Shown here piece by piece: positions 14,689 through 23,416 of a stretch of 64,000 nucleotides of DNA. How positions within the stretch are numbered: position 1 is the first letter of the stretch; each line of letters begins with the position of its first letter. The DNA comes from Thermobifida halotolerans. GTDB lineage: Bacteria; Actinomycetota; Actinomycetes; Streptosporangiales; Streptosporangiaceae. The position numbers and the translations under genes are program-made. Location: positions 2,914,001 to 2,978,000 of the forward strand of contig NZ_CP063196.1 in assembly GCF_003574835.2 (NCBI RefSeq), in the 5' to 3' direction. The notes under the pieces were generated by a model that did not search any database, was not told where the DNA came from, and saw only the letters and a program-made list of their open reading frames with translations.

Positions 14689-15324
14689 GTGACGCCACTC
14701 CCCCGCCAGGAGCCCCCCGCCCCCGTCACCACGGTGATCTTCGACTACGGCGAGGTCATCTCGTCGCCTCCGCCGACCGCCGTCCGCGCCCGGCTGGAGG
14801 AGCTGAGCGCCGCACCCCCCGAGAAGTTCTGGGCCGCCTACTGGGACGAGCGCCCCGCCTACGACTCCGGGATCGGTTCCCGCGAGTACTGGGACCGCGT
14901 CGGAGACCGTCTCGGCACGACGTGGGACCCCGCCGTGCGGCAGGAACTGTGGGCGACCGACGTGGGCGGCTGGCTGCTGCCCGACCCGCGGACAACCGCC
15001 CTGGTCCAGCGGCTCGCCGACGGTCCGACCCGGCTCGCGCTGCTGTCCAACGCCCCCCACGACATCGCCGGCGCGCTGCGCTCCTCGCCGCTGCTGCGCG
15101 GCTTCGACGCGCTGTTCTTCAGTTGCGACATCGGGCTGTGCAAACCCGACCCCGCGGTGTACGCGCACGTGCTGGAGGCGCTCGACGCCGTCCCCGGCCA
15201 GACGCTCTTCGTCGACGATCGGGAGGAGAACGTGCGTGCCGCCGCGGAGTCGGGGATCCGGACTCACCGCTACACCGGAGCGGTCGAACTCGCCGCGTTC
15301 CTCGGCCGTGTCCTCGAGGATTGA
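14689..15324 (+). CDS. HAD-superfamily hydrolase
   Basis: 211 residues of the HAD-IA type. Motif I is VIFDYGEV (nucleophile Asp19), with Gly at the usual second-Asp position, as in YihX- and epoxide-hydrolase-N-terminal-like subgroups. Motif II is LLSNAP near residue 120, the motif III lysine is in LCKPDP near 147, and motif IV is FVDDREEN near 170. A helical cap lies between about residues 25 and 95. The substrate is unknown, probably a small phosphomonoester. GAAGAGG precedes the GTG. Confidence 0.85.
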   Translation: MTPLPRQEPPAPVTTVIFDYGEVISSPPPTAVRARLEELSAAPPEKFWAAYWDERPAYDSGIGSREYWDRVGDRLGTTWDPAVRQELWATDVGGWLLPDPRTTALVQRLADGPTRLALLSNAPHDIAGALRSSPLLRGFDALFFSCDIGLCKPDPAVYAHVLEALDAVPGQTLFVDDREENVRAAAESGIRTHRYTGAVELAAFLGRVLED

Positions 15325-15497
15325 ACGGCCGACCCACGGGTAGCGCGTTCTCCTGTCGTCCCGGTCGCCGTCCCGACACGGCAACTCCCGGGCCCGGCGT
15401 CCAGGGCGACGCGGGGCACCGGCGGCTGCTGTTCTCCCCCGGCATCCCGACGTATCGTGATTGGGACCCCATCGGTCGCGCGAAGGGGGAAAAGGGG

Positions 15498-15941
15498 ATG
15501 CAGGACGAAGACCGTGTTCCGCCGAGGCGGATGCGCGCCTCGGACGCCGACCGGGACGCCGTCGCGGAGCGTCTCGCGGTCGCGCTGACCGAAGGCCGCC
15601 TCGACCTGGTCGAGTACGACCGCAGGCTGACCCTCGCGATGAACGCCGTGGTCGTCGGCGATCTCACGCCGCTGGTCGCCGACCTGCCCGAGCCCTCCCG
15701 CGACGAGGTCGCCACCACCGATTCCCGTGAACCCGTGCCCGCCGCCTCCTCGTGGAGCGAGTGGGTCGACGAGTGGCGGTGGTGGCTGGGCGGCGCGATC
15801 ATCATGGGCAGTATCTGGGGAGTCACCAGCATCATCGGTGGGGTGTTGCTGCCGTTCTGGCCGCTGATTCCGCTGGGCGTCTGGGCCGCGATCCTCCTGG
15901 CCGCCGCCGTGTGGCCGAACGATGAATCCCGCCGCCGCTGA
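15498..15941 (+). CDS. DUF1707-domain membrane protein, copy 1
   Basis: 147 residues. An N-terminal DUF1707 domain (RMRASDADRDAVAERLAVALTEGRL-type core, about 11-65) is followed by a linker and two transmembrane segments (about 97-117 and 119-139), ending in a short basic tail. DUF1707 occurs at the N-terminus of many actinobacterial membrane proteins and may be a regulatory or binding domain; its function is unknown. GGGGAAAAGGGG precedes the ATG. A clear paralog follows 163 bases downstream. Confidence 0.82.
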   Translation: MQDEDRVPPRRMRASDADRDAVAERLAVALTEGRLDLVEYDRRLTLAMNAVVVGDLTPLVADLPEPSRDEVATTDSREPVPAASSWSEWVDEWRWWLGGAIIMGSIWGVTSIIGGVLLPFWPLIPLGVWAAILLAAAVWPNDESRRR

Positions 15942-16104
15942 AATCCGTCCGAGTATGAGGGGGCTCCGGCGCGCTCGCCGGGAATGACCGGAGTGCGCCT
16001 CCCGGCGCCATCGGATCGTGACCCGCTGCTTTCGGGTTCCTCCGAAGGGAGTTCCCGTTTCCGGCGGTCCCCAAGTTGGTTTACGGATAGGAATGAGGGC
16101 GGAC

Positions 16105-16599
16105 ATGGACGACGACCACCTTCCCGCGGAGCGGATGCGCGCCTCCGACGCCGACCGGGACGCCACGGCGGAAAGGCTGGCTCATGCCCTTTCGGAGGGC
16201 CGTTTGGACCTGACCGAATACGACGAGCGGCTCTCCGCGGCGATGGGCGCCAAGACCATGGGCGAACTCGCTCGGCTGACCGACGACCTGCCCGCCGCCC
16301 CCGGTTCCGCGGACGCCCCGGTCGATCTCGCCGAGGTCGGCGCGGCCAACACCCCCGTGCGGGGCTGGCGGGAACGGCTGGAACCGTGGCGCGGATTCGC
16401 GGGAATCTCGATCATCCTGATCGGGGTCTGGGCGGTCAGCAGCGTGGGGGCCGGGCAGCTTCTGACCTTCTGGCCCGCATGGCCGCTGTCGTTCATGCTG
16501 ATCATCACCGCGGTCAACGCCGTCAGCGGATCGGGGGGCAGGGGCCGGGGACGCTCCGCCGAGCGTTCCGGCGACGGGCGCGGCTCCGGCCCGGACTGA
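16105..16599 (+). CDS. DUF1707-domain membrane protein, copy 2
   Basis: 164 residues, with the same layout as its upstream neighbour: a DUF1707 core (RMRASDADRDATAERLAHALSEGRL) and two hydrophobic segments (about 100-118 and 121-142), but with a longer Gly/Arg-rich cytoplasmic tail. I chose ATG 16105 because GAGGG is well placed and the N-terminus then matches the paralog; in-frame starts at 16018 and 16093 are alternatives. Tandem duplication is the simplest origin. Confidence 0.78.
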   Translation: MDDDHLPAERMRASDADRDATAERLAHALSEGRLDLTEYDERLSAAMGAKTMGELARLTDDLPAAPGSADAPVDLAEVGAANTPVRGWRERLEPWRGFAGISIILIGVWAVSSVGAGQLLTFWPAWPLSFMLIITAVNAVSGSGGRGRGRSAERSGDGRGSGPD

Positions 16600-16684
16600 G
16601 CCCGGGGAGGCTCGGGGCCTGTTCGGCGGGCCTCCGGGGCTGCGGGCGGCCACGGGCCGGGAACGGCCCGCCGAGCGGGCCCGG

Positions 16685-17179
16685 CTAGCCGGTGGCGTGC
16701 AGCCACCGCACCGGGGCGCCGTCGCCCGCGTAGCGGAACGGCTCCAGTTCCTCGTCCCAGGCGCGTCCCAGCAGTTTGTCGAGCTCCTCTGCGAGGTCGA
16801 GCCCGTGGGCGGCGGAGCGCTCCATGGCGTCGCGGATGCGGGCCTCGGAGACCAGCACCTCTCCCGAGGCGCTCGTCACGGCGCTGAAGAACCCGAGCGT
16901 GGGGGTGTAGCTGTAGCGCACCCCGTCACAACCGGGGGTGGCGTCCTCGGTGATCTCGTAGCGCAACCGCTGCCAGCCCCTGAGGGCCGAGGCGATCGCG
17001 CCGGACAGACCGGGCGCTCCCTGCCAGTTGAGTTCTGCGCGATAGGTGCTGGGAGCCGCCGGTTGCGGTTCCCAGTCCAGTTTCACAGGTACGCCAACAA
17101 CGCCCGCGACCGCCCACTCGACGTGGGGACACAGCGCCGCGGGCGCGGAGTGGACGTACAAGACGCCACGTGCGGACAC
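16685..17179 (-). CDS. DUF3145-family protein
   Basis: 164 residues of the actinobacterial DUF3145 family, function unknown. Recognisable segments are RGVLYVHSAPAALCPHVEWAV (residues 4-24), LNWQGAPGLSGAIASALRGW, DGVRYSYTPTLGFFSAVTSASGEVLVSE and the C-terminal RWLHATG. Probably cytosolic. AGGAGG lies four bases before the GTG. It is divergent from the ECF sigma gene and convergent with the second DUF1707 gene. Confidence 0.85.
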   Translation of the reverse strand: MSARGVLYVHSAPAALCPHVEWAVAGVVGVPVKLDWEPQPAAPSTYRAELNWQGAPGLSGAIASALRGWQRLRYEITEDATPGCDGVRYSYTPTLGFFSAVTSASGEVLVSEARIRDAMERSAAHGLDLAEELDKLLGRAWDEELEPFRYAGDGAPVRWLHATG

Positions 17180-17392
17180 CGAACCTCCTGATACGAACGA
17201 GTGCGCTTCCCCGACGCCCTCGTACCCCCAGAGGAGATGTCCGTGCTGGGTCTTCTCCTCTTCTCATTGTGTCCCATGTACATCAGCAGCACCAGGTTGA
17301 CGAGGACCGAAAACGCCAAAAGGTCCACATCCCGCGGGCCCGACGGTTACCGTGTTTCTCCAGGCGTGGCCGGATGTGTGATTTTACTGGGG

Positions 17393-17962
17393 GTGCCCTT
17401 GAGTGGCCAGACCCGCAAGGCTGCTTGTGTCAAGGAACTCGTCCGGCGCGCCGCGCAGAACGACGAGGACGCCTGGGACGCGCTCCTGGACCGGTACTCG
17501 GGGTTGGTCTGGGGGATCGCGCGTTCATACTCCCTCCCCTTCCACGACGCGCAGGACATAACCCAAACAGTTCTGTGCAATCTCGCCGAGTACCTGACCC
17601 GGCTGCGCGACCCCGAACGCCTGGGGTCGTGGCTGGCGACGGTGACTCACAACGAGTGCCGCCGCCACCTGCGGATTCGTGGGCGGGTCCGGCCGTTTCC
17701 CGCCGAGGAGCTGGACGCTCCCGACCACCGCACGCCCGAGTCCGTCCGGCTGGTGGCCGAGGATGTCGACCGGGTGCGTTCGGCGCTGGCGCGGCTGGGT
17801 TCCCCCGAGAGCGAGGTGGCGCGGCTGGACCTGTACCGTCCCGGTCTGCCGCCGACGGAGGTGGCCCGGCTGGCCGGCGTGCCCGCCAAGGACCTTCCCC
17901 GGGTGCGGCGCCGTGTCCGCCGACGCCTCCACCGGTTGCTCAAGCGTGAGGAGGACCGTTGA
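17393..17962 (+). CDS. ECF-like RNA polymerase sigma factor
   Basis: About 189 residues. Sigma region 2 (roughly residues 20-90) contains YSGLVWGIARSY, FHDAQDITQTVLCNLAEYL and LGSWLATVTHNECRRHLR. Region 4 (about 125-185) ends with PTEVARLAGVPAKDLPRVRRRVRRRLHRLL. It lacks regions 1 and 3, as in ECF-type factors. The start is uncertain: GTG 17393 follows GGGGG closely and TTG 17399 is better spaced; the in-frame extension to 17201 looks like leader. It overlaps the next gene by TTGA, so the two are translationally coupled. Its targets probably include the neighbouring CHAT gene (inference). Confidence 0.8.
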   Translation: MPLSGQTRKAACVKELVRRAAQNDEDAWDALLDRYSGLVWGIARSYSLPFHDAQDITQTVLCNLAEYLTRLRDPERLGSWLATVTHNECRRHLRIRGRVRPFPAEELDAPDHRTPESVRLVAEDVDRVRSALARLGSPESEVARLDLYRPGLPPTEVARLAGVPAKDLPRVRRRVRRRLHRLLKREEDR

Positions 17963-18387
17963 CCGCCGACTCCGTGCCTCCGGAGCCTCCCCCCGAGGAG
18001 GTTCTGGCCGCGGCCCGGGCCGCCTACCGGATGCGCCGTCCCGACGCGGCGCCCGCCGCCCTGCTGACCGACTCGGCGACCGATCCGGTCCCCGGGTTGC
18101 GCCGGGGGCCCGCGTCGGGGCCGCGCCTGCTCGCCTTCGGCGTGGGCGAACTGGAACTGCACCTGCACGTCACGGTCCGCGGCGACGTCTGCGACCTGGC
18201 GGGCCAACTGATCCCCGCGGTCCGGTTCACCGCGGAGCTGCGGCGCGCCGACGGCGTCTCCTCGCACCCCAGCGATCCGGGCGGAGCTTTCGTGGTGCGT
18301 TCGGTTCCCCGCGGTCCGGTCAGTCTCGTCTGCTCCCCGGCCGACTCCGCGATCCCTCCGCTGGCGGTGCCCTGGACCGTGCTGTGA
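17959..18387 (+). CDS. Small protein with carboxypeptidase-regulatory-like beta domain, sigma partner
   Basis: 142 residues. Residues 12-40 are helical (EEVLAAARAAYRMRRPD). Residues 55-140 look like a beta-sandwich (LLAFGVGELELHLHVTVRGDVCDLAGQLIP, then AFVVRSVPRGPVSLVCSP), resembling carboxypeptidase-regulatory-like domains found beside sigma and CHAT genes in actinomycetes. It starts at TTG within the sigma stop codon (TTGA overlap) with GGAGG upstream. It has no transmembrane segment and no zinc motif. Tight coupling to the sigma gene suggests a modulator or sensor, but its function is not established. Confidence 0.65.
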   Translation: MTADSVPPEPPPEEVLAAARAAYRMRRPDAAPAALLTDSATDPVPGLRRGPASGPRLLAFGVGELELHLHVTVRGDVCDLAGQLIPAVRFTAELRRADGVSSHPSDPGGAFVVRSVPRGPVSLVCSPADSAIPPLAVPWTVL

Positions 18388-18544
18388 CCCGGCAGTCCGC
18401 AAATCCCCCGTAAAGCGGCATCAGTCCCCATTCCCCTGTTTTCCGGAAAATGCTTCACCGTGCGATGGAACGGGAGTTATTTCGCCACCTCTCGCATTCT
18501 GTGGGCGATACTGCTATTACTGGGTGTGCTGTTTTCGAGAAACG

Positions 18545-18581
18545 CACTCCGCACCCGATGAACGGATGTCCGTGTGGAGTG
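18545..18581 (+). promoter_or_regulatory. Leader inverted repeat before the CHAT gene
   Basis: Ten-base arms (18545-18554 with 18572-18581, one G-T pair) enclose 17 bases in the 251-base gap between the sigma-partner gene and the CHAT gene. It could be a terminator or attenuator separating the two units. An AT-rich stretch follows. Confidence 0.4.
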
Positions 18582-18638
18582 TCCATATTCGTTGCCCCGT
18601 TATTCCTCCGACCGATCCCCCACGGAAGGCGATAACGC

Positions 18639-20918
18639 ATGGCGGACCCGCACCGGCCCTCCAGGAACCTGCCCGTCTCACTGGTAGCACGCGACCCCGC
18701 CGAGGCACGGCGGCGGGCCGACCGGCTGCTGAGGAGGCCCGTCGACCCGCGGACGCGGGCGTCCGCCCTCCGGGTGAGCGGGCTCGCCGCCTACGAACTG
18801 GGCCTGGTCGACGAGGCCCGGAAGCGGTTGGACTCGGCGGTCTCCGTCGCCGTACGGGCCGGTCTGCCGGACCAGGCCGCGATGGCGCGGGCCTCCCGGC
18901 TCGGAGTTGCGGCCCGGCGCGGAGACGAATGCGGCACACTTCCCCCCTCTCCCTTCCGCGTTTCGGCTTTCACCCTGCTGGGCCGTGGCGTGGCGGCCTG
19001 CCAGAGCGGCCGTTTCGCCGACGCTCTGGCCGCTTTCGCGGCGGCCGAGCCCGCCTTCCGCTCCTCCTCCGACCCGCGACTGCTTCCCGGACTGCTGTGC
19101 AGCCAGGGACTGGCGCTGGTGCACACCGAGCGGTTCGGCGAGGCCGAGGAGGTCCTGCACGAGGGGCTGGCACTGGCCGAGAAGTACTCGCTGCGGCGGC
19201 TGGGCGCCGCCATCACCCAGAACCTGGGCTGCCTCGCCGCCTCCCGTGGAGACACCGCGCTGGCCATGGAGCGGTTCGACGCCGCGGCACCGCTGCTGGG
19301 CGCGGGAACGCGGCACCCCGCGCTCGTGCTGGACCGCGCCCACGCCCTCGCCGACGCCGGAATGCTCCGCGAGGCGGGGGTTCTGCGTCGCTCCCTCGGT
19401 CCGGCGCGCGGCGGCGGAGCCGATCGCGCGCTGACCGAACTGCTGTCGCTGAAGCTGGCGGTGGGGCACGCCGACACCGCGGCGGCCGAGGCCGCGGTCC
19501 GGCGGCTCCGGCACCTCTTCGGCGCCGACTCGTCGTGGCTGCGCGCTGCGGAGCAGATCTCACGGCCGCCCGGGAGCGCGCCGGTGGCGCCGCGTCCCGC
19601 TCCGGGCCGCCCATCGAGGGCCCCGTCCTCCCGCACCGCCACCCCGCACCTGGAACTGGCCGCGCACGTGGGCTCTCCGGACACGACGCGGGCACTGGGC
19701 GACGTCGCCGCGGCGCTGAGGGCGGGCAACGCCGCGGCCGCGCTGCTCTGGTCGGAGCGGTCCCGTGCGCTCACCACCGAGGCCCACACCTGTCAGAACC
19801 GGGAGTGGACGGCGCTGTTGGACCGCTACCGCCGCGCGCACGCCGCCTTCGCCGAGTCCGGTTCCGCGGAGGACCACCGCGAGCTGGCCCGTCTGGAGGT
19901 CGAACTCGCGGTGGGCCAGTGGCATCCGTGCTGCCGCCGACGGCCTCCCGCTCCTTCCGCGCCGGGCGGGGAGCTGCTGGACCGCCTGGCCCGCGGGCTC
20001 GGCTCCCGCGCCCTGGTCCACTACCCGGAACCGGACGGGGTTCCCGCGGCGATCACCCTGGTCGACGGCCGGGCGCGGCTCCACGAGCTTCCCGACGCCC
20101 GGACGATCGGCGACGCCGTCGCCGCCTTCGAGCATCTGGCCCGACTGCACGCGGTCACACCACGCCCCCAGACGGCCCGGCTGCTGGCCGAACGGGCCGC
20201 GGCCGTGGACCGGCTCCTGGTGGCGCCCGTGGCCGCGGCGGTCGGCGACCGCGACCTGGTGGTGGTTCCCGGACCGAACACCCAGACCCTTCCGTGGGGC
20301 CTGCTGCCGGGGCTGCGGGGCCGACCGGTCAGCGTCGCCCCCTCGGGGCGGGCGTGGCTGCGCTGCCGTGACCGGGCACGCCGGACGCGCCGGGAGCGTC
20401 CCCGGGTTCTGCTGGTGGCGGGCCCCCGGCTGGCGGCGGCCGAGGCGGAGATCAGGGCGGTGGCCCGCCGTCACCGGGGGGCGCGGACGGTCACCGGGGC
20501 CGCGGCGTGCTCCCGCACGGTGCTGCGCCACCTGGCGCGCGCCGACCTCGCGCACATCGGCGCGCACGGCTTCGCGTCGGGCGGCGCACCGATGTGCACC
20601 GGACTGTGGCTCGCCGACGGCCCGCTGTTCGCCTACGACGTGGAGCGGGTGCGCCGGCTGCCCTCCCTGGTGGTGCTGTCCTCGTGCGACACGGGACGGT
20701 CCGCGCCCACCGCGTCGGGGCTTCCCCTGGGGATGGCGGCGGCCCTGCTGGCCCGCGGCAGCGCCACGGTGCTCGCGAGTGTGCTTCCGGTACCCGACGG
20801 GGCCACCGCCGCGGCGATGGTGCGCGCCCACAGCGCGCTGCTGGCGGGGGCCGCGCCCGCCGCCGTGGTCGCCGAGCACCTGGCCGCCACCGGTTTTGTG
20901 TGCTTCGGGGCGGGATGA
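18639..20918 (+). CDS. TPR-CHAT protease-like protein
   Basis: 759 residues. The N-terminal two-fifths (about 1-310) are helical TPR-like repeats (for example ALRVSGLAAYELGLVDEARKRL, LLGRGVAACQSGRFADALAAF). A spacer leads to a CHAT domain at about 470-759. CHAT is a caspase-like cysteine protease fold; the predicted dyad is intact: His643 in AHIGAHGF and Cys683 in LSSCDTG. The protein has no signal peptide or transmembrane segment. GGAAGG precedes the ATG. It lies directly downstream of an ECF sigma factor and a small beta-domain protein, suggesting a regulated stress or defence-like protease. Substrate unknown. Confidence 0.82.
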   Translation: MADPHRPSRNLPVSLVARDPAEARRRADRLLRRPVDPRTRASALRVSGLAAYELGLVDEARKRLDSAVSVAVRAGLPDQAAMARASRLGVAARRGDECGTLPPSPFRVSAFTLLGRGVAACQSGRFADALAAFAAAEPAFRSSSDPRLLPGLLCSQGLALVHTERFGEAEEVLHEGLALAEKYSLRRLGAAITQNLGCLAASRGDTALAMERFDAAAPLLGAGTRHPALVLDRAHALADAGMLREAGVLRRSLGPARGGGADRALTELLSLKLAVGHADTAAAEAAVRRLRHLFGADSSWLRAAEQISRPPGSAPVAPRPAPGRPSRAPSSRTATPHLELAAHVGSPDTTRALGDVAAALRAGNAAAALLWSERSRALTTEAHTCQNREWTALLDRYRRAHAAFAESGSAEDHRELARLEVELAVGQWHPCCRRRPPAPSAPGGELLDRLARGLGSRALVHYPEPDGVPAAITLVDGRARLHELPDARTIGDAVAAFEHLARLHAVTPRPQTARLLAERAAAVDRLLVAPVAAAVGDRDLVVVPGPNTQTLPWGLLPGLRGRPVSVAPSGRAWLRCRDRARRTRRERPRVLLVAGPRLAAAEAEIRAVARRHRGARTVTGAAACSRTVLRHLARADLAHIGAHGFASGGAPMCTGLWLADGPLFAYDVERVRRLPSLVVLSSCDTGRSAPTASGLPLGMAAALLARGSATVLASVLPVPDGATAAAMVRAHSALLAGAAPAAVVAEHLAATGFVCFGAG

Positions 20919-20987
20919 CCTCCGGTTTCGGTGGCGGCTTGACGCCCTGGGGGGCATGATCGGCGGAGCCGGTGGTAGGGGTCGGTC

Positions 20988-21488
20988 ATGGCTGAGAACC
21001 GTCACGACCGCAGGGAAGACCTGACCACCACGCCGGAGGACATCGACGAAAGCACCACGATGTCGGACGACCAGCCCTCCTCGTTGGAGGAGACCCACCA
21101 CGACCGCATGGAGGACCCGATCAACGCGCTGGACGCCGACTGGGAGGAGGCCGGTCAGCCCGCGTTGGCGGACACCACCGAGGACATCACCCTGCCCAAC
21201 GACCGGCCCACCGCGATGAACGAGTTCGGCACCACCGGTACGGAGAAGGAGGCCGGTGAGCCGATGGATGTCGCGCTGTCCCGGGAGGAGCCCGACGTCT
21301 GGGAGCGGGAGGGGGAGCCGGAACCCCAGGGGACGGCCGAGGGGGCGCCCTCGGCGGGGCGGCTGGTCGCCGAGGACCGGGGCGCCCACCCCGACCGGGA
21401 GGCCGAGTCGACCGCCGACGAGGTGGGGCTGGACCGTGGCGGGCTGAGTCCTGAGGAGCGCGCCGTCCGCGAACACGGGGAGCCGTGA
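20988..21488 (+). CDS. Acidic DUF5709-like protein
   Basis: 166 residues, very rich in Asp and Glu, with no hydrophobic segment and probably partly disordered. The C-terminal half (AGRLVAEDRGAHPDREAESTADEVG and GGLSPEERAVREH) resembles DUF5709 proteins of actinobacteria, function unknown. GTAGGGG precedes the ATG. It follows the CHAT gene by 69 bases on the same strand and could be co-transcribed, though nothing links the functions. Confidence 0.62.
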   Translation: MAENRHDRREDLTTTPEDIDESTTMSDDQPSSLEETHHDRMEDPINALDADWEEAGQPALADTTEDITLPNDRPTAMNEFGTTGTEKEAGEPMDVALSREEPDVWEREGEPEPQGTAEGAPSAGRLVAEDRGAHPDREAESTADEVGLDRGGLSPEERAVREHGEP

Positions 21489-21507
21489 CGCGGGGCGACG
21501 CCGTCCG

Positions 21508-22161
21508 CTACCAGCCGCGTTCGCGCCACTCGGGGAGGTTGGGGCGCTCCGCTCCCAGGGTGGTGTCCCTGCCGTGCCCGGGGTAGACCCACGTGTCGTC
21601 GTCGAACTGGTCGAAGATGCGGGTCTCCACGTCGGCGAGCAGGCTGCGGAAGTCCGCGTCGCTCCAGGTCCTGCCCACTCCTCCGGGGAAGAGGCTGTCG
21701 CCGGTGAACAGGTGGGTGTGGCCGGAGGGGTCGTCGTAGCGCAGGGCGATGGAGCCGGGGGTGTGTCCGCGCAGGTGGATCACTGACAGCGTGCACGCGC
21801 CCACCGCGACGGTGTCGCCGTGCTCCACCGGCTCGTCGGTGGACACCGGGAGTTCCTCCGCGTCGGCGGGGTGGGCGACGGTCCGCGCGCCGGTGGCTCC
21901 CACGACGTCGGCCAGGGCACGCCAGTGGTCCTGGTGGCGGTGGGTGGTGATCACCCGGGCCAGGCCGCCGCCGTCCACCAGGTCGAGGAGGCGGTCGGCC
22001 TCGTCGGCCGCGTCGATGAGCACCCCTTCGCCGGTGCGCCTGCAGCGCAGCAGGTAGGCGTTGTTGTCCATCGGGCCGACCGCGAGTTTGCTGATGGTCA
22101 GTTCAGATAGCTGCCGCACGTCGGCGGGGCCCCCGACGTGCGTGTCTCCGGTGTAAGGCAC
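21508..22161 (-). CDS. MBL-fold metallo-hydrolase (glyoxalase II-like)
   Basis: 217 residues of the metallo-beta-lactamase fold. The metal motif THRHQDHW (THxHxDH type) lies near residues 74-81, with later ligands in HLRGHTPGS, FTGDSLF and YPGHG. It resembles stand-alone glyoxalase II-like thioester hydrolases. GTG 22161 has GGGA just upstream; a frame extending to 22218 looks non-coding. It is cytosolic. It lies 64 bases downstream of the phosphodiesterase gene in the same direction, so co-transcription is possible. Confidence 0.85.
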   Translation of the reverse strand: MPYTGDTHVGGPADVRQLSELTISKLAVGPMDNNAYLLRCRRTGEGVLIDAADEADRLLDLVDGGGLARVITTHRHQDHWRALADVVGATGARTVAHPADAEELPVSTDEPVEHGDTVAVGACTLSVIHLRGHTPGSIALRYDDPSGHTHLFTGDSLFPGGVGRTWSDADFRSLLADVETRIFDQFDDDTWVYPGHGRDTTLGAERPNLPEWRERGW

Positions 22162-22225
22162 GTTCCCATTGTGCCCGCTGGGGACGGGCGGCCCAACGGT
22201 GTGTCCCGTGCCGCGCACGGCGGGG

Positions 22226-23416
22226 TCAGCCGAGTCCTCCCGCCGGGCCGGTGCGCAGCAGCGGCACGTGCAGTTCCTGGGGGGTGAGCGAGCCGTGGTG
22301 TCCGACGAGTCGGGACTCGACGCGCTCCACGGCGGGGGCGACCAGCGCGGTGTCGCCGCGCGCGACGGCCAGGACGTCGCCGACGCGTGGCAGGAGGTCG
22401 CGGTTGACGGTGTGCGCCGGTCCGAACCAGCCCGACTCGACCGCCTCGGCCCGGGACACCACGGTGGCGCGGCCCGCGAGCCGTTCCCGCCAGGCCGCGA
22501 GCACGTCCGTCTCCGCGCCCGGCCGGGTGTAGACCTGTCGGGCGCGGGGTTCTCCCGCGAGGACCCGGACTCCCTCGGCGAGGTCCGGGTCGCCCTCCAC
22601 GTCGATCCGGCTGTGGGGACCGGTGTCGACCATGCCGTGGTCGGCGGTGACGTAGAGGACGGCGTCGGCGGGCAGTACGGAGGCCAACTGCTCGGCGAGC
22701 CGGTCCACCTGGCCGAGGTGGTGCCGCCAGTGGGGGGAGTCCACCCCGTACAGGTGCCCGAAGAGGTCGAGTTCGGAGTGGTAGACGAACAGGTAGGCGC
22801 GTTCGTGGGCGCTCAGGGCGGCCTCGGCCCCGACCACGAGTTCGGTGGCGGTGTCCGCGGGGACGTAGCGGCTGCCGCGTGCGGAGGCCCGGGTGAAGCC
22901 GCCGCCCTCGTAGGCTCCGGCCGCGATGTAGGCGGTGGCCACCCCCGCGGCCTCGGCCCGCTGGTAGGTGGTGCGGTGCGGCTGCCAGACCACCGGGTCG
23001 ACGTCGGCCGACCAGCGCAGGTGGTTGAACACCGTGCCGTCGTGGGGAAGCGCCACCTGGTAACCGAAGACGCCGTGGCCGCCGGGGGCGGCGCCGGTTC
23101 CGAACGTGGCGAGGGAGGTGGCGGTGGTGCTGGGGAACCCCGAGGTGATGGGGGTCGCCGCCGCTTCGAGAAGGGAGGCCAGGAAGGGAGCGTGCCCGCG
23201 GTTGGCGAGCAGCGCCTCCCATCCCAGGCCGTCGACCAGGAGGACGCAGGCGCGGCGCGCGGGGGCCAGGCCGAGGACGTTGGCCTCGCCGGGAACTCCC
23301 AGCGAGGCCAGGACCGACGGGCCGAGGTCGGCCAGCGAGGCCGTCCCGTAGCGGGGGACCCCCAGTGGGCCGTCGGGGGCGGGCTCCTGCTGTCGCGGGC
23401 GGTGCGCCGCGGTCAT
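22226..23416 (-). CDS. Alkaline-phosphatase-superfamily phosphodiesterase
   Basis: 396 residues of the nucleotide pyrophosphatase/phosphodiesterase branch. The metal Asp is in VLLVDGLGW (about 58-66), the probable nucleophile Thr in GFPSTTATSLATF (about 93-105), and metal ligands in HSELDLFGH and TADHGMVDTG. No signal peptide is evident, so it is probably cytosolic. The ATG overlaps the stop of the upstream DUF5998 gene (ATGA), showing translational coupling; this pairing recurs in actinobacteria to my knowledge. Substrate unknown. Confidence 0.85.
   Translation of the reverse strand: MTAAHRPRQQEPAPDGPLGVPRYGTASLADLGPSVLASLGVPGEANVLGLAPARRACVLLVDGLGWEALLANRGHAPFLASLLEAAATPITSGFPSTTATSLATFGTGAAPGGHGVFGYQVALPHDGTVFNHLRWSADVDPVVWQPHRTTYQRAEAAGVATAYIAAGAYEGGGFTRASARGSRYVPADTATELVVGAEAALSAHERAYLFVYHSELDLFGHLYGVDSPHWRHHLGQVDRLAEQLASVLPADAVLYVTADHGMVDTGPHSRIDVEGDPDLAEGVRVLAGEPRARQVYTRPGAETDVLAAWRERLAGRATVVSRAEAVESGWFGPAHTVNRDLLPRVGDVLAVARGDTALVAPAVERVESRLVGHHGSLTPQELHVPLLRTGPAGGLG

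Noticed and set aside
17083-17328. Minus-strand frame with a hydrophobic N-terminus, overlapping the DUF3145 start
   Set aside because: It overlaps a well-supported gene in another frame, has no ribosome site, and its C-terminal part has the composition of a shadow frame.
18469-18495. GGAAC as -35 of an ECF promoter before the CHAT gene
   Set aside because: The expected -10 (CGTC-like) is not present at 16-17 bases; too weak to call.
18450-18635. Plus-strand 61-codon frame in the leader of the CHAT gene
   Set aside because: No ribosome site and it covers the inverted repeat; more likely leader sequence.
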